This document shows, piece by piece, positions 25,366-34,317 of a stretch of DNA of 64,000 nt. Numbering within the stretch: position 1 is the stretch's first letter; each line of letters opens with the position of its first letter. The position numbers were made by a program, and so were the translations under genes. Source of the DNA: Geomonas edaphica (GTDB lineage: Bacteria; Desulfobacterota; Desulfuromonadia; Geobacterales; Geobacteraceae); contig NZ_SSYB01000005.1 in the NCBI RefSeq assembly GCF_004917075.1, positions 310,001 to 374,000 on the forward strand, given 5' to 3'. The notes beneath the pieces are model-generated. The model saw only the letters and a list, made by a program, of their open reading frames with translations, had not been told where the DNA came from and ran no database searches.

Positions 25366-25462
25366 CATCTGCACCGGTCCGGGTGGGCACCACGGGGCCG
25401 GTTTTTCTTTAGCGGTCACGGCCCCGGCGGCCGGGAAGAGGGCGTCGGGCGAGAGGGGCGAA

Positions 25463-25903
25463 ATGGCGGTGATTCCGAAGGAACCGTTGGAGTGGTTGAA
25501 CCTGTTTCGCCAGCAGATGGACGAGATCTTCCGTTATCTCACCACGCTGGAGGGGCGGGAGGGAGTCGCCGAAAAGGAGCATGCCCCGCTGTTGGACATC
25601 TACGAGACCGGCAACTCGTTTGTCGTCGAAGCCGAGCTGCCCGGTTGCAACCGCGAAGACATCACCCTGAGCCTTTGCTGCTCGACCCTGGTGATCGAGG
25701 GGAACATCCGAGAGGAGACCGACCCCGGCGCCACCTATATCTGCCTCGAGCGCCCCGCCGGGCGCTTCTGCCGGGCCGTCGAAGTTCCCCCAGGCGCCGA
25801 CCTGGACGGGGTGAAAGCCGGCTGCCGCAACGGCCTACTTACCGTGGCGTTCCCCTGGCGCAAGAACGACAAACCGCACATCCGGGAGATCCCGATAGAG
25901 TAA
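25463..25903 (+). CDS. Small heat-shock protein, Hsp20/alpha-crystallin family
   Basis: 146 residues. The alpha-crystallin domain spans about 45-140: PLLDIYETGNSFVVEAELPG, the ERPAGRFCRAVEVP segment and the C-terminal GLLTVAFPW. An IPI motif (REIPIE) closes the chain and is the tail that docks between dimers. It holds unfolding proteins in soluble form in the cytoplasm. It lies 10 bp before lon, so chaperone and protease are co-expressed. Start: ATG with GAGGGG upstream. Confidence 0.93.
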   Translation: MAVIPKEPLEWLNLFRQQMDEIFRYLTTLEGREGVAEKEHAPLLDIYETGNSFVVEAELPGCNREDITLSLCCSTLVIEGNIREETDPGATYICLERPAGRFCRAVEVPPGADLDGVKAGCRNGLLTVAFPWRKNDKPHIREIPIE

Positions 25904-25913
25904 GGAGAAGTAC

Positions 25914-28352
25914 ATGGAAAACAGGCAGGAGACCGAAGAACTGAACATACCGGATGTTCTGCCGCTGCTCCCGGTTCGGGACGTGGTTGTCTATCCCTAC
26001 ATGATTCTGCCGCTTTTCGTGGGGCGGGAGATATCGATCGCCGCCGTCGATCACGCACTTTCCAAGGACCGCATGATCTTCCTTGCGACGCAGCGGGACG
26101 TGGGTGACGAGGATCCGGCACCCGAGGCGATCTACGAGGTCGGCACGGTCGCCATGATCATGCGCATGCTGAAGCTCCCCGACGGCAGGGTGAAGATCCT
26201 GGTGCAGGGGCTCACCAAGGCGCGCATCACCGAATATCTGGCCGACAAGCCCTTCTATTCGGTGCGCATCGACCGCATCCTGGAGCCCGCCGCCCCGGAG
26301 AACACCCTCGAGGCCGAGGCGCTCATCCGTACCGTCAAAGAGGAACTCGCGAAGATCGTGGCGCTCGGCAAGGCCGTTTCCCCCGAGGTCATGGTCATCG
26401 TTGAGAACATGCAGGAGCCGGGTGCCTTGGCCGATCTGGTCGCCAGCAACATAGGGCTCAAGGTCGAGGAGGCGCAGGGGCTTTTAGAGGTGGTCGATCC
26501 GCTGGAGCGATTAAAGCGCGTGAACGACCTCCTGAATAAGGAGAGCGAGCTTCTCAACATGCAGGCGCGCATCCAGTCCGCCGCCAAGGAGGAGATGGGC
26601 AAGAGCCAGCGCGAGTACTACCTGCGCGAGCAGCTGCGCGCCATCCAGCAGGAGCTAGGCGAGAGCGACGCGCGCAGCGAGGAGATGGCGGAGCTAAGAA
26701 AGTCCATCGAGAGCGCCAAGATGCCTCAAAACGTCGAGAAGGAGGCCCTGAAGCAACTGGGGCGCCTGGAGCAGATGCATCCGGACGCCGCTGAAGCGGG
26801 TATGCTGAGGACCTTCCTCGACTGGATGGTGGACATCCCGTGGGGGAAGGCGACCAAGGACTCCCTCGAGATCAACCGCGCCTCCGAGATCCTCAACGAG
26901 GACCACTACTTCCTTGAGAAGGTGAAGGAGCGCATCCTCGAGTTCCTGGCGGTGCGAAAGCTGAAGAAGAAGATGAAGGGCCCGATCCTCTGCTTCGTCG
27001 GCCCCCCGGGTGTCGGCAAGACGAGCCTCGGCAAGTCCATCGCCCGCGCCATGGGGAGAAAGTTCGTACGCATCTCTCTGGGGGGCGTGCGCGACGAGGC
27101 CGAGATCCGCGGGCATCGGCGCACCTACGTCGGCGCGCTTCCCGGCCGTATTATCCAGGGGCTCAAGCAGGCCGGCTCGAACAACCCGGTCTTCATGCTC
27201 GACGAACTCGACAAGCTCGGGAGCGACTTCAGGGGGGATCCCTCCTCAGCGCTTTTAGAGGTGCTCGATCCGGAGCAGAACAACAGCTTCTCGGATCACT
27301 ACATTAACCTCCCCTTCAACCTCTCCAACGTGATGTTCATCGCGACGGCGAACCAGATGGACACCATCCCCGGTCCCTTGCGGGACAGGATGGAGGTTAT
27401 CAACCTCGCGGGCTACACAGAGGAGGAAAAACTCGGCATCGCCAAGCGCTACCTCGTGCCGCGCCAGGTGAAGGAAAACGGCATCACCGAGGAGATCGTC
27501 GTCTTCTCCGAGGAGGCCCTCCGGGCGATCATCGCCAAGTACACCCGCGAGGCGGGGCTTCGGAACCTTGAGCGCGAGATCGGCAGCGTCTGCCGCAAGG
27601 TGGCGCGGAAGTACGCCGAAGGGAGGGGTGAGAAGTTCGTCATCACTGCGGGCACCGTCGCCAAGTACCTCGGTCCTCCGAAGTTTCTGCGCGAGGAGGA
27701 GATGGATAAGAACGAGGTCGGCGTGGTCACCGGCCTTGCCTGGACCCCGGTCGGCGGCGAGGTGCTCTTCGTCGAGGCGACCGTGATGAAGGGGAAGGGG
27801 GCGCTGACGCTCACCGGCCAGTTGGGCGATGTGATGAAGGAATCGGTCCAGGCCGCGCTCTCCTACATCCGCTCCCGGACCGGAGAGCTTAACATCCACG
27901 AGGACTTCAATTCCTCGATCGACATCCACGTGCACGTCCCGGCCGGCGCCATTCCAAAGGACGGCCCTTCGGCTGGTGTCACCATGGCGACCGCCCTGGT
28001 ATCGGCTCTCACCAAGATCCCGGTCAGAAAAGAGGTTGCCATGACCGGCGAAATCACCCTGCGCGGCAAGGTGCTCCCGATCGGCGGTCTGAAGGAGAAG
28101 ATCCTCGCCGCGGCGCGCCTCGGCGTCACCACGGTGATCATCCCGGTGCAGAACAAGAAGGACCTCGAGGACGTTCCGAAGACCATCCTCAAGAAGCTTA
28201 AGATCGTCACCGCCTCAACCATCGACGATGTCCTGGCCGTCGCACTCGAGAAGTATCCCCCCCCGGCGCCCAAGCCGGAAAAGGCTGAACCTCCGAAGAC
28301 CAAGGTGAGGACCCGGGTCCCGGTATCCTCCACGGTGAGGGGCAAGGCTTGA
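25914..28352 (+). CDS. lon: ATP-dependent Lon protease
   Basis: 812 residues, normal for bacterial Lon. The N-terminal substrate-recognition domain starts LPLLPVRDVVVYPYMILPLF. The AAA+ module has Walker A GPPGVGKTS and Walker B. The protease domain carries the Ser-Lys dyad: Ser686 in PKDGPSAGVTM and Lys729 in GGLKEK. It degrades misfolded and regulatory proteins in the cytoplasm. It follows hsp20 and its stop overlaps the thiL start (TTGA). The C terminus has a Pro/Lys-rich extension of about 30 residues (PPPAPKPEKAEPPKTKV). Geobacter genomes commonly carry more than one lon. Confidence 0.97.
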   Translation: MENRQETEELNIPDVLPLLPVRDVVVYPYMILPLFVGREISIAAVDHALSKDRMIFLATQRDVGDEDPAPEAIYEVGTVAMIMRMLKLPDGRVKILVQGLTKARITEYLADKPFYSVRIDRILEPAAPENTLEAEALIRTVKEELAKIVALGKAVSPEVMVIVENMQEPGALADLVASNIGLKVEEAQGLLEVVDPLERLKRVNDLLNKESELLNMQARIQSAAKEEMGKSQREYYLREQLRAIQQELGESDARSEEMAELRKSIESAKMPQNVEKEALKQLGRLEQMHPDAAEAGMLRTFLDWMVDIPWGKATKDSLEINRASEILNEDHYFLEKVKERILEFLAVRKLKKKMKGPILCFVGPPGVGKTSLGKSIARAMGRKFVRISLGGVRDEAEIRGHRRTYVGALPGRIIQGLKQAGSNNPVFMLDELDKLGSDFRGDPSSALLEVLDPEQNNSFSDHYINLPFNLSNVMFIATANQMDTIPGPLRDRMEVINLAGYTEEEKLGIAKRYLVPRQVKENGITEEIVVFSEEALRAIIAKYTREAGLRNLEREIGSVCRKVARKYAEGRGEKFVITAGTVAKYLGPPKFLREEEMDKNEVGVVTGLAWTPVGGEVLFVEATVMKGKGALTLTGQLGDVMKESVQAALSYIRSRTGELNIHEDFNSSIDIHVHVPAGAIPKDGPSAGVTMATALVSALTKIPVRKEVAMTGEITLRGKVLPIGGLKEKILAAARLGVTTVIIPVQNKKDLEDVPKTILKKLKIVTASTIDDVLAVALEKYPPPAPKPEKAEPPKTKVRTRVPVSSTVRGKA

Positions 28353-29323
28353 AACTTGCTGAACTCGGGGAATTCGGCCTCATCGACAGGATAAAGGCAC
28401 ACGTCGCCGCGTCACCCTCGGTGCTTCTGGGCATCGGGGACGACGCGGCGGCGCTCGTTCCCACCCAAGGCTTCGTTACCCTCATCACCTCCGACATGCT
28501 CCTTGAAGGGGTCCACTTCGACCTCTCCTTCTGCGATCCGCGCACCCTCGGCAGAAAATCGCTTTCCGTCAACCTATCCGATGTCGCAGCCATGGGGGCG
28601 CGCCCGCGCCACTTCCTGCTCGGCGTCGCCCTCCCGAAGGACGTACCTCTGGAATTCATGGACGGCTTCATGGCCGGCATGCTGGAGCAGGCGGAGCGCT
28701 TTAGCGCGACCCTGGTCGGCGGGGACACCTGCGCTTCTAAGGGGGGGCTTGCCATCTCGGTCACCGCCCTCGGCGAGCAGCGTCCCGAGCTGGTCTTGAA
28801 GCGAAGCGGCGCACGGCCGGGGGACCTGGTCTGCGTGACCGGAACGGTCGGGGACGCGGCGGCAGGGCTGAACCTGCTCATGCGCGGGGAGCGGGAGGGA
28901 TTCCTGGTCTCGCGGCAGCTCGACCCGACCCCGAGGGTGGAGGCGGGGATTGCTCTTGCCGAGGCGGGGTGCGTCACCGCCATGATCGATGTAAGCGACG
29001 GGGTGCTGCAGGATTTGGGGCACATCTGCGAGATGTCCGGTGTAGGTGCCTGTCTGGAGCTTGCAAAGCTGCCGCTGTCCGACGAGTACCGCTCCGAGTG
29101 CGCCGAAGACCCGTTCGCCCTGGCGCTCTCGGGTGGGGAGGACTATGAGTTGCTGTTTTGTATTCCTGAAGGTAGGGATGCTGAAGCCTTGGAGGTCTGT
29201 GCCCGCGCCGGAGTCCCGGTTTCCGTGATTGGGACGGTCACCGCCGGCTCAGGAATCGAACTCACCGCTCCCGACGGGACGTCCTATCGCGCGCCGAGGC
29301 GCGGCTTCGACCATTTCGCCTAA
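28349..29323 (+). CDS. thiL: Thiamine-monophosphate kinase ThiL
   Basis: 324 residues from a TTG at 28349 whose bases overlap the lon stop. The reading MKLAELGEFGLIDRI is the conserved ThiL N terminus, and AAGG lies upstream. Further motifs: LLGIGDDAAAL, SDMLLEGVHFDL, LSVNLSDVAAMGARP and LALSGGEDYELLF. It phosphorylates thiamine monophosphate to the pyrophosphate cofactor. It is translationally coupled to lon and ends convergently on yjbQ with a 4-bp overlap. Confidence 0.95.
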   Translation: MKLAELGEFGLIDRIKAHVAASPSVLLGIGDDAAALVPTQGFVTLITSDMLLEGVHFDLSFCDPRTLGRKSLSVNLSDVAAMGARPRHFLLGVALPKDVPLEFMDGFMAGMLEQAERFSATLVGGDTCASKGGLAISVTALGEQRPELVLKRSGARPGDLVCVTGTVGDAAAGLNLLMRGEREGFLVSRQLDPTPRVEAGIALAEAGCVTAMIDVSDGVLQDLGHICEMSGVGACLELAKLPLSDEYRSECAEDPFALALSGGEDYELLFCIPEGRDAEALEVCARAGVPVSVIGTVTAGSGIELTAPDGTSYRAPRRGFDHFA

Positions 29324-29718
29324 TCCCCGCTGATCCTCACCGCCACGCGCCGCTCCCGCGGCCCGTCGAACTCGCAGAAGTAGAGCGCCTGCCAGGTCCC
29401 CAGCAAAAGCTTGCCCCTATCGATCAAGAGCCTCTGGCAGGTCCCCACCAGGGTCGATTTCACGTGCGCCGCGGAGTTTCCTTCCGCGTGGGTGAAGTAG
29501 TGCGCGTCCGGCACCAGCTGGTCGAGGCAGTTCGCGATGTCCCGCTTCACCGCCGGGTCAGCCCCTTCGTTCACGGTGACCCCGGCCGTCGTGTGCAGCA
29601 CGAAGACGTCACAGGTGCCGCTTCCCACCATTGCCGCCGCGACCAGATCCTCCACCCGCGCGGTGATGTCGATCAACTCCGTCCTCTCCCTGCTTTTCAG
29701 CGTAATGTATTGGATCAT
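29320..29718 (-). CDS. yjbQ: YjbQ/UPF0047 family, secondary thiamine-phosphate synthase
   Basis: 132 residues, the full family length. Motifs: FVLHTTAGVTVNEGADPAV, HFTHAEGNSAAHVKSTLVG, and GTWQALYFCEFDGPRERRV with the conserved His and Asp/Glu cluster. Members can substitute weakly for ThiE in E. coli, hence the name; the physiological role is unsettled. Its 3' end overlaps thiL by 4 bp on the opposite strand, so two thiamine-linked genes face each other. Confidence 0.93.
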   Translation of the reverse strand: MIQYITLKSRERTELIDITARVEDLVAAAMVGSGTCDVFVLHTTAGVTVNEGADPAVKRDIANCLDQLVPDAHYFTHAEGNSAAHVKSTLVGTCQRLLIDRGKLLLGTWQALYFCEFDGPRERRVAVRISGD

Positions 29719-29824
29719 CCGTCCCTCCGTCCGTTATTTATAGATGGATCTCTCCTCCCCCGGAGAGAGTTCCCCACCCTGCGGCGCTTCGTGGCACCCG
29801 CCACGGCATTCCCGGATGAGCCTT

Positions 29825-30283
29825 TTACTTTTTGAAGAGGCTGCTCCTTATCTTGCCAAGATACTTGTTGACCGGATTCCCCCTGGAAAGGAACGGGAGC
29901 ACCGGCCGTTCCCGCTGCCCAAGTGTCTGTAGAAGTTTCGTGATCGCCGGGTTTTTCCCCACCCTGAGCCCCAGGTGCAGCGCCCTGATTGCCTCTTTCT
30001 TCCTTCCGGCGGCGAGGTACACGGTGCCAAGGCGCAGGAAATGATTCGAGTTTTTGGGCTCCCTCTTGACCGCCTCCTGGCACAGGGCCACTGCCGTCTG
30101 CACGTTTCCTGTCGCCTGGGCCAGAGCCAGGGCGTACAGGGAGAGGTGCTCAGGCGTGCGCTCCTTTTCCAGGGCGGCATGCAGGTAGCGTTGTGCCACC
30201 GTGAAACGGCGCGTTTCCAGCGCCTCCTTCCCGAGGTGCACCAGTTCGCCGGTTTCCATTTCGGCAATCTCTGCAGCGTTCAC
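29825..30283 (-). CDS. Small TPR-containing protein
   Basis: 152 residues from a GTG at 30283 with AGGAG 5-6 bases upstream; extending to 30340 adds a Pro/Gly-rich stretch without a ribosome site. Three or so TPR-like helix pairs: LVHLGKEALETRRFTVAQRY, SLYALALAQATGNVQTAVAL and FLRLGTVYLAAGRKKEAIRA. There is no signal peptide, so it is cytoplasmic. The C terminus is basic (RGNPVNKYLGKIRSSLFKK). Function unknown; it probably mediates protein contacts. Confidence 0.75.
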   Translation of the reverse strand: MNAAEIAEMETGELVHLGKEALETRRFTVAQRYLHAALEKERTPEHLSLYALALAQATGNVQTAVALCQEAVKREPKNSNHFLRLGTVYLAAGRKKEAIRALHLGLRVGKNPAITKLLQTLGQRERPVLPFLSRGNPVNKYLGKIRSSLFKK

Positions 30284-30400
30284 GCATTCTCCTGTTGTTG
30301 GTCCGTGGCCGCCCATGAGGAGTGGCCATGGTGACGGCAAATTAAGATTCTACACTATAGCATCTAATTTACCTCGCAAGCCGGAGTTCCTCGGGCAGGG

Positions 30401-30429
30401 TTGAAAAAAAAAGGGATTTATGTTCTAAT
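30401..30429 (+). promoter_or_regulatory. Promoter of folK, predicting an almost leaderless mRNA
   Basis: TTGAAA (30401-30406), 17-base spacer, TCTAAT (30424-30429). The start codon GTG at 30438 is only 8 bases past the -10 box, so transcription should begin at or next to it. Confidence 0.6.
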
Positions 30430-30437
30430 CTGCCGCT

Positions 30438-30926
30438 GTGGAACAATGCGCGTACATAGGACTGGGGAGCAACATCGGCGACCGCGAGTTGAAGCTTCTG
30501 ATGGCGATTGCCGAGCTCGGGAAGCTGCCGCAAACGCGTGTCACCGCGGTGTCCCCCTTCTACGAGACCGAACCGGTCGGAGGGGTGCCCCAGGATAACT
30601 TCTACAACGCCGTGGTGCGCCTCAACACGGAGCTTGCGCCGCTCGACCTCCTGGCACGGCTGAAGCGGCTGGAAAAGGAGGTCTTTCACCGGGCGCCTTC
30701 GCAGCGCTGGGGCGCACGCAGCATGGACCTCGACATCCTCCTCTACGGCGAGCTGGTCATGACCGGCGACGAACTCACCATCCCGCATCCGCGCCTTGCC
30801 GAGCGTCGTTTCGCCCTCCAGCCGCTGGCCGACCTCGCCCCCGACCTGGTACACCCGACCCTGGGCAAGCGAATCATCGAACTGTTGACGGAACTGACCT
30901 CTCCCGAGAAGGTGGTCAGGATCTAG
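30438..30926 (+). CDS. folK: HPPK, 6-hydroxymethyl-dihydropterin pyrophosphokinase
   Basis: 162 residues from GTG 30438; no upstream ATG and no Shine-Dalgarno are visible. Typical motifs: YIGLGSNIGDRE, VSPFYETEPVGG, FYNAVVRLNT, the RWGARSMDLDILLYG segment with metal-binding Asp pair, and IPHPRLAERRFALQPLADLA. It transfers pyrophosphate from ATP to 6-hydroxymethyl-7,8-dihydropterin in folate synthesis. The next gene starts 8 bp downstream, so a small operon (folK, YHS protein, aldolase) is likely. Confidence 0.96.
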   Translation: MEQCAYIGLGSNIGDRELKLLMAIAELGKLPQTRVTAVSPFYETEPVGGVPQDNFYNAVVRLNTELAPLDLLARLKRLEKEVFHRAPSQRWGARSMDLDILLYGELVMTGDELTIPHPRLAERRFALQPLADLAPDLVHPTLGKRIIELLTELTSPEKVVRI

Positions 30927-30934
30927 GGGGAAAC

Positions 30935-31171
30935 GTGAAATTTTTGATCTGGGCGCTTTTAGGGTACCTCGTGTACCGCATGTTCGTGGGGAAAGCGCCC
31001 CAAAAGATAGAGAAGCAGGAAAAAAGCGCCGCCGAGACCTTTCAGGATCCGGTCTGCGGCGTGTACATAGCCGAGGCCGACGCGGTGGTCGGCAGGCTGG
31101 AGGGGAAGCGATATCACTTCTGCTCCATGGAGTGCCTGAGGAAATTCGAAGCGATGCAACAGCGGCAATAA
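30935..31171 (+). CDS. Small membrane-anchored YHS-like metal-binding protein
   Basis: 78 residues: an N-terminal hydrophobic helix (about 2-18, [17 protein letters not shown]), a short charged linker, and a YHS/TRASH-like module with DPVCGVYI and [10 protein letters not shown], whose three cysteines could bind a metal ion. Similar proteins (PP0621-like) are common next to core metabolic genes. Function unknown. It is 8 bp after folK and 19 bp before the aldolase. Confidence 0.85.
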   Translation: MKFLIWALLGYLVYRMFVGKAPQKIEKQEKSAAETFQDPVCGVYIAEADAVVGRLEGKRYHFCSMECLRKFEAMQQRQ

Positions 31172-31190
31172 ACAACCAACCGGAGGAAAG

Positions 31191-31835
31191 ATGAAGTTTT
31201 TTATCGACACAGCGGATGTTAAGGAAATTCGGGAGGCCAACGAACTGGGCCTGGTGGACGGCGTCACCACCAACCCCTCCCTGATCGCCAAGAGTGGCCG
31301 GCGTTTTGAGGAAGTGATCAAGGAGATCACTGAGATCGTGGACGGCCCGATCTCCGCCGAGGTCATTTCCCTTGAACACGACGGCATGATCGCCGAGGCG
31401 ACCGAGCTCGCTAAGATCCACCCGAACATCGTCATCAAGCTCCCGATGACCCCGGAAGGGCTCAAGGCGACCAAGACCCTGCACAAGCAGGGGATCAAGA
31501 CCAACGTCACGCTGATCTTCTCCCCGATGCAGGCTCTCCTCGCCGCCAAGGCGGGCGCCACCTACGTCTCCCCGTTCGTCGGCCGCCTGGACGACATCTC
31601 CCAGGACGGCATGGGGATCATCGAAGAGATCAGGACCATATTCGACAACTACGGCATGGACGCCCAGATCATCGTGGCGAGCATCAGGAACCCGGTGCAC
31701 GTGCTGAACTCCGCACTGATCGGCGCCGACGTCTGCACCATCCCGTACTCGGTCATGCTGCAGCTTGCCAAGCACCCGCTCACTGACGCGGGGATCAAGA
31801 AGTTTCTGGAAGACTGGGAGAAGGTTCCCAAGTAA
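31191..31835 (+). CDS. Transaldolase / fructose-6-phosphate aldolase family (TalC/FSA)
   Basis: 214 residues, the length of small single-domain transaldolases. [36 protein letters not shown], the Schiff-base lysine in [12 protein letters not shown], and [13 protein letters not shown] are diagnostic. It makes or breaks a C3 ketol unit in the pentose phosphate pathway; transaldolase versus fructose-6-phosphate aldolase cannot be separated safely by eye. Good AGGAGG-like site (CCGGAGGAAAG). Hairpins follow. Confidence 0.94.
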   Translation: MKFFIDTADVKEIREANELGLVDGVTTNPSLIAKSGRRFEEVIKEITEIVDGPISAEVISLEHDGMIAEATELAKIHPNIVIKLPMTPEGLKATKTLHKQGIKTNVTLIFSPMQALLAAKAGATYVSPFVGRLDDISQDGMGIIEEIRTIFDNYGMDAQIIVASIRNPVHVLNSALIGADVCTIPYSVMLQLAKHPLTDAGIKKFLEDWEKVPK

Positions 31836-31857
31836 GGCGGGAGTTTCGAAGGGTGAC

Positions 31858-31928
31858 GCGGGGGCTCCCCCCCGCGACGGGTAACAAAGGCGTTATCTGA
31901 GGGCGGGTCTTGGACCCGCCCTTCATTT
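31858..31928 (+). terminator. Hairpin pair between the aldolase and dedA genes
   Basis: A 9-bp perfect stem (GGGCGGGTC / GACCCGCCC, 31901-31909 and 31913-31921) is followed by TTCATTTAT. A GC hairpin (CGCGGGGG / CCCCGCG) lies at about 31858-31876. The T-run is weak, so termination is likely but not certain. Confidence 0.55.
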
Positions 31929-31935
31929 ATGTGGG

Positions 31936-32547
31936 TTATTCCGGCGAGCTGGCGCCGTTTCTGCGCTGCAGCTTCACGTAGATGGTGATGATCACTGCAC
32001 TCACGATGATGACGCCGATGAGCGCCTGGTGCGAGTACTTCATGATCAGTTCCTGGTTGCTCCCGATGAAGTAGCCGATGAAGGTGAGCACGGTGACCCA
32101 GATCCCGGCGCCCAAAAGCGTGTAGAGCGAGAACTTCACGTGGTTCATCCCGGCAAGTCCGGCGGGAAGCGAGATCAGGTGCCTGACCACCGGCAGAAGC
32201 CTCCCGATGAAGGTGGAGATTTCGCCGTGATCCTTGAAGAAGCGCTCCACCTTGGCGAACTTCTCCTCGGTGATGAAGACGTACTTGCCGTACTTGAGAA
32301 CCAGAGGACGGCCGAGGTAGTGGGCCGCGTAGTAGTTGGCGTAGGCGCCGATAAGGCTCCCCACGGTGCCGCAGGCGATGGCCGCGAACATGTTCATCTG
32401 CCCCTGCTGCGCCAGGTAGCCGGCGGGCGGCATCACGAGCTCGCTGGGGATCGGGAAGACGGAGCTTTCCATCGCCATCAGGAGGAAGATCCCCGGGTAT
32501 CCCATCGCGCCTATCGTTTCTACCAGCCACTGTACCGCTGCGTGCAT
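31936..32547 (-). CDS. DedA-family membrane protein
   Basis: 203 residues. SVFPIPSELVMPPAGYLAQQ, GTVGSLIGAYANYYAAHYLG and FIGRLLPVVRHLISLPAGLA are the DedA core, including the re-entrant helices and the GR...R motif. Four to five membrane segments. DedA proteins act in lipid recycling (undecaprenyl phosphate or phosphatidylethanolamine flipping) and envelope homeostasis. Transcribed divergently from the pyrophosphatase gene. Confidence 0.92.
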   Translation of the reverse strand: MHAAVQWLVETIGAMGYPGIFLLMAMESSVFPIPSELVMPPAGYLAQQGQMNMFAAIACGTVGSLIGAYANYYAAHYLGRPLVLKYGKYVFITEEKFAKVERFFKDHGEISTFIGRLLPVVRHLISLPAGLAGMNHVKFSLYTLLGAGIWVTVLTFIGYFIGSNQELIMKYSHQALIGVIIVSAVIITIYVKLQRRNGASSPE

Positions 32548-32667
32548 GCCTGACTCTCCTTTTGACTTTTTGTGCGGCGGTCATTCTATACGGGTCTCCG
32601 CAAAAAAACGACCAATTTAATATTTAACTCCGCCTGCCGGAACTGCGGCGGGCGGTTGAAGGGAAAC

Positions 32668-34317
32668 ATGGACAAACAGATCTTCGTAATCGGCCACAGG
32701 AACCCGGACACCGACTCGGTCGCCTCGGCCATCGCCTACGCCCATTTGAAACGCGAGCTCGGCAACGAGCGCGTCACCGCGGCGATGGCGGGCAGCCTGA
32801 ACCCGCAGACCACCTGGCTCCTCCCCCGTCTGGGGATCGAAGCGCCGCTCTACCTGGCCGACGTACACCCGAAGGTGCGCGACGTGATCCAACGCTCGCC
32901 GGTCACCGTGCCGGCCGGGGCGCCGCTGTTGAACGCGCTGGAAGAATTCCACCACAACTCCATCAGGATCCTTCCGGTGGTCGACGACGCCGGCGTCCCG
33001 AAGGGGGTGATCCCGCTCCGAAAGATCGCCGAGCGCTTCCTTGTCACCGGGCCGGACTCCCTGCGCCTGGTTTCCGCCTCGCTCGCCTCGCTTGCCGACT
33101 GCCTCGTGGGTAGCTTCCTCGCCGGCGCTCCGGACACGGCAGTGGAACACCTGCATCTCTTCGTCGGCGCGATGGGGGAGGAATCCTTCCTCGACAGGAT
33201 CGCCGCCTGCGACCCCGCCACCCTTATCGTGGTTACCGGCGACCGGGCTTCCATCCAACTCGCCTCGATCGAGCGCGGCGTGCGCCTGCTCATCGTGACC
33301 GGCGGCCTTGCCGTCTCCGATGAGACCGTGCGTGCCGCTGCCTCCCGCGGCGTTGCCCTCTTGACGACGCCGCTCGACACCGCGGCGACCGTCTCCCGCG
33401 CCAGGCTCGCGACTCCGGTTCTCGAGCTTGCCGTTCCGAGTTTCGAGAGCGTCTCCGTGGATGAGCCGCTTGGGCGCCTGCGCGACAAGCTCCTGCATTC
33501 CGGCGAGACCGCGGTCTTAGCCCTCGAGGAGGACGGGACCCTCGCCGGCGTCGCCACCAAGTCTTCGCTCTTCGCGCCGCTCCCCTACGCCCTGATCCTC
33601 GTGGACCACAACGAACTCGGCCAGGCGGTACCGGGCGCAGAGGACGTGGAGATCCTCGAAGTGGTGGACCATCACAAGCTTGGGAACGCCCCGACGAGCC
33701 ACCCGATCCCCTTCATCACCGCGCCGGTCGGGAGCACCTGCACCATCGTCGCGTCGCTCTACGACGAGCACCGCATGCTCCCCCCCGCCGAGATCGCTGC
33801 ACTCCTACTCGCCGGGATCCTCTCGGACACGGTGATCCTCAAGTCGCCGACCACGACGCAGCGCGACCGTGACGCCGTGGAGCGGCTTGCGGGAATTGCC
33901 GGGCTCGACTGGGAGTCCTTCGGCGCCGAGATCTTCGCAGCCTCGGGGGCCCTTTCCGGTTACGGAAGCCCCGAGCGCGTGGTCGGCTCCGACTTCAAGC
34001 TCTTCAGCCAGGGCGAGGTGACCTTCGGCGTCGGGCAGGTCGAGGTGTTCGGCTTCGACGAGTTCTACGAGATGAAGGTGGAATTGCGCAAGGCGCTCGC
34101 GGCACGGCGTGAAAAGGAGGGGCTGGAGCTTGCCGGCCTCATGGTCACCGACATCTCGAGCGAAAGCACCATGTTCGTCATGGAAGGGGGACAGGCCTTC
34201 GTCCGCTTCATGGGGTACCCGCAGCCCGAGCCGCACGTCTTCGAGATGAAGGGTGTCATGTCGCGTAAGAAACAGCTGGTTCCGCACCTGATGAAGGTGC
34301 TCGGGGGCGCCCGATGA
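32668..34317 (+). CDS. Family II inorganic pyrophosphatase with CBS and DRTGG regulatory domains
   Basis: 549 residues from the ATG at 32668 (GAAGGGA upstream); 32 extra residues are possible but look untranslated. The DHH phosphoesterase domain is split: FVIGHRNPDTDSVASAIAYA at the N terminus, then DHNELGQA, VDHHKLGN and SDTVILKSPTTTQRD after an insertion. The insertion (about 70-310) carries a CBS half (ILPVVDDAGVPKGVIPLRK), a DRTGG domain (IERGVRLLIVTGGLAVSDET) and a second CBS. The C-terminal DHHA2 domain has the SRKKQ motif. It hydrolyses PPi with Mn2+ and is tuned by adenine nucleotides in characterised relatives. It overlaps the next gene by 4 bp. Confidence 0.95.
   Translation: MDKQIFVIGHRNPDTDSVASAIAYAHLKRELGNERVTAAMAGSLNPQTTWLLPRLGIEAPLYLADVHPKVRDVIQRSPVTVPAGAPLLNALEEFHHNSIRILPVVDDAGVPKGVIPLRKIAERFLVTGPDSLRLVSASLASLADCLVGSFLAGAPDTAVEHLHLFVGAMGEESFLDRIAACDPATLIVVTGDRASIQLASIERGVRLLIVTGGLAVSDETVRAAASRGVALLTTPLDTAATVSRARLATPVLELAVPSFESVSVDEPLGRLRDKLLHSGETAVLALEEDGTLAGVATKSSLFAPLPYALILVDHNELGQAVPGAEDVEILEVVDHHKLGNAPTSHPIPFITAPVGSTCTIVASLYDEHRMLPPAEIAALLLAGILSDTVILKSPTTTQRDRDAVERLAGIAGLDWESFGAEIFAASGALSGYGSPERVVGSDFKLFSQGEVTFGVGQVEVFGFDEFYEMKVELRKALAARREKEGLELAGLMVTDISSESTMFVMEGGQAFVRFMGYPQPEPHVFEMKGVMSRKKQLVPHLMKVLGGAR

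Noticed and set aside
25134-25462. CIRCE element or heat-shock sigma promoter before hsp20-lon
   Set aside because: No TTAGCACTC-N9-GAGTGCTAA palindrome and no convincing CTTGAA/CCCCAT pair were found.
30369-31775. 468-codon minus-strand frame over folK and the aldolase
   Set aside because: Spans three well-supported genes on the other strand, with no family match of its own.
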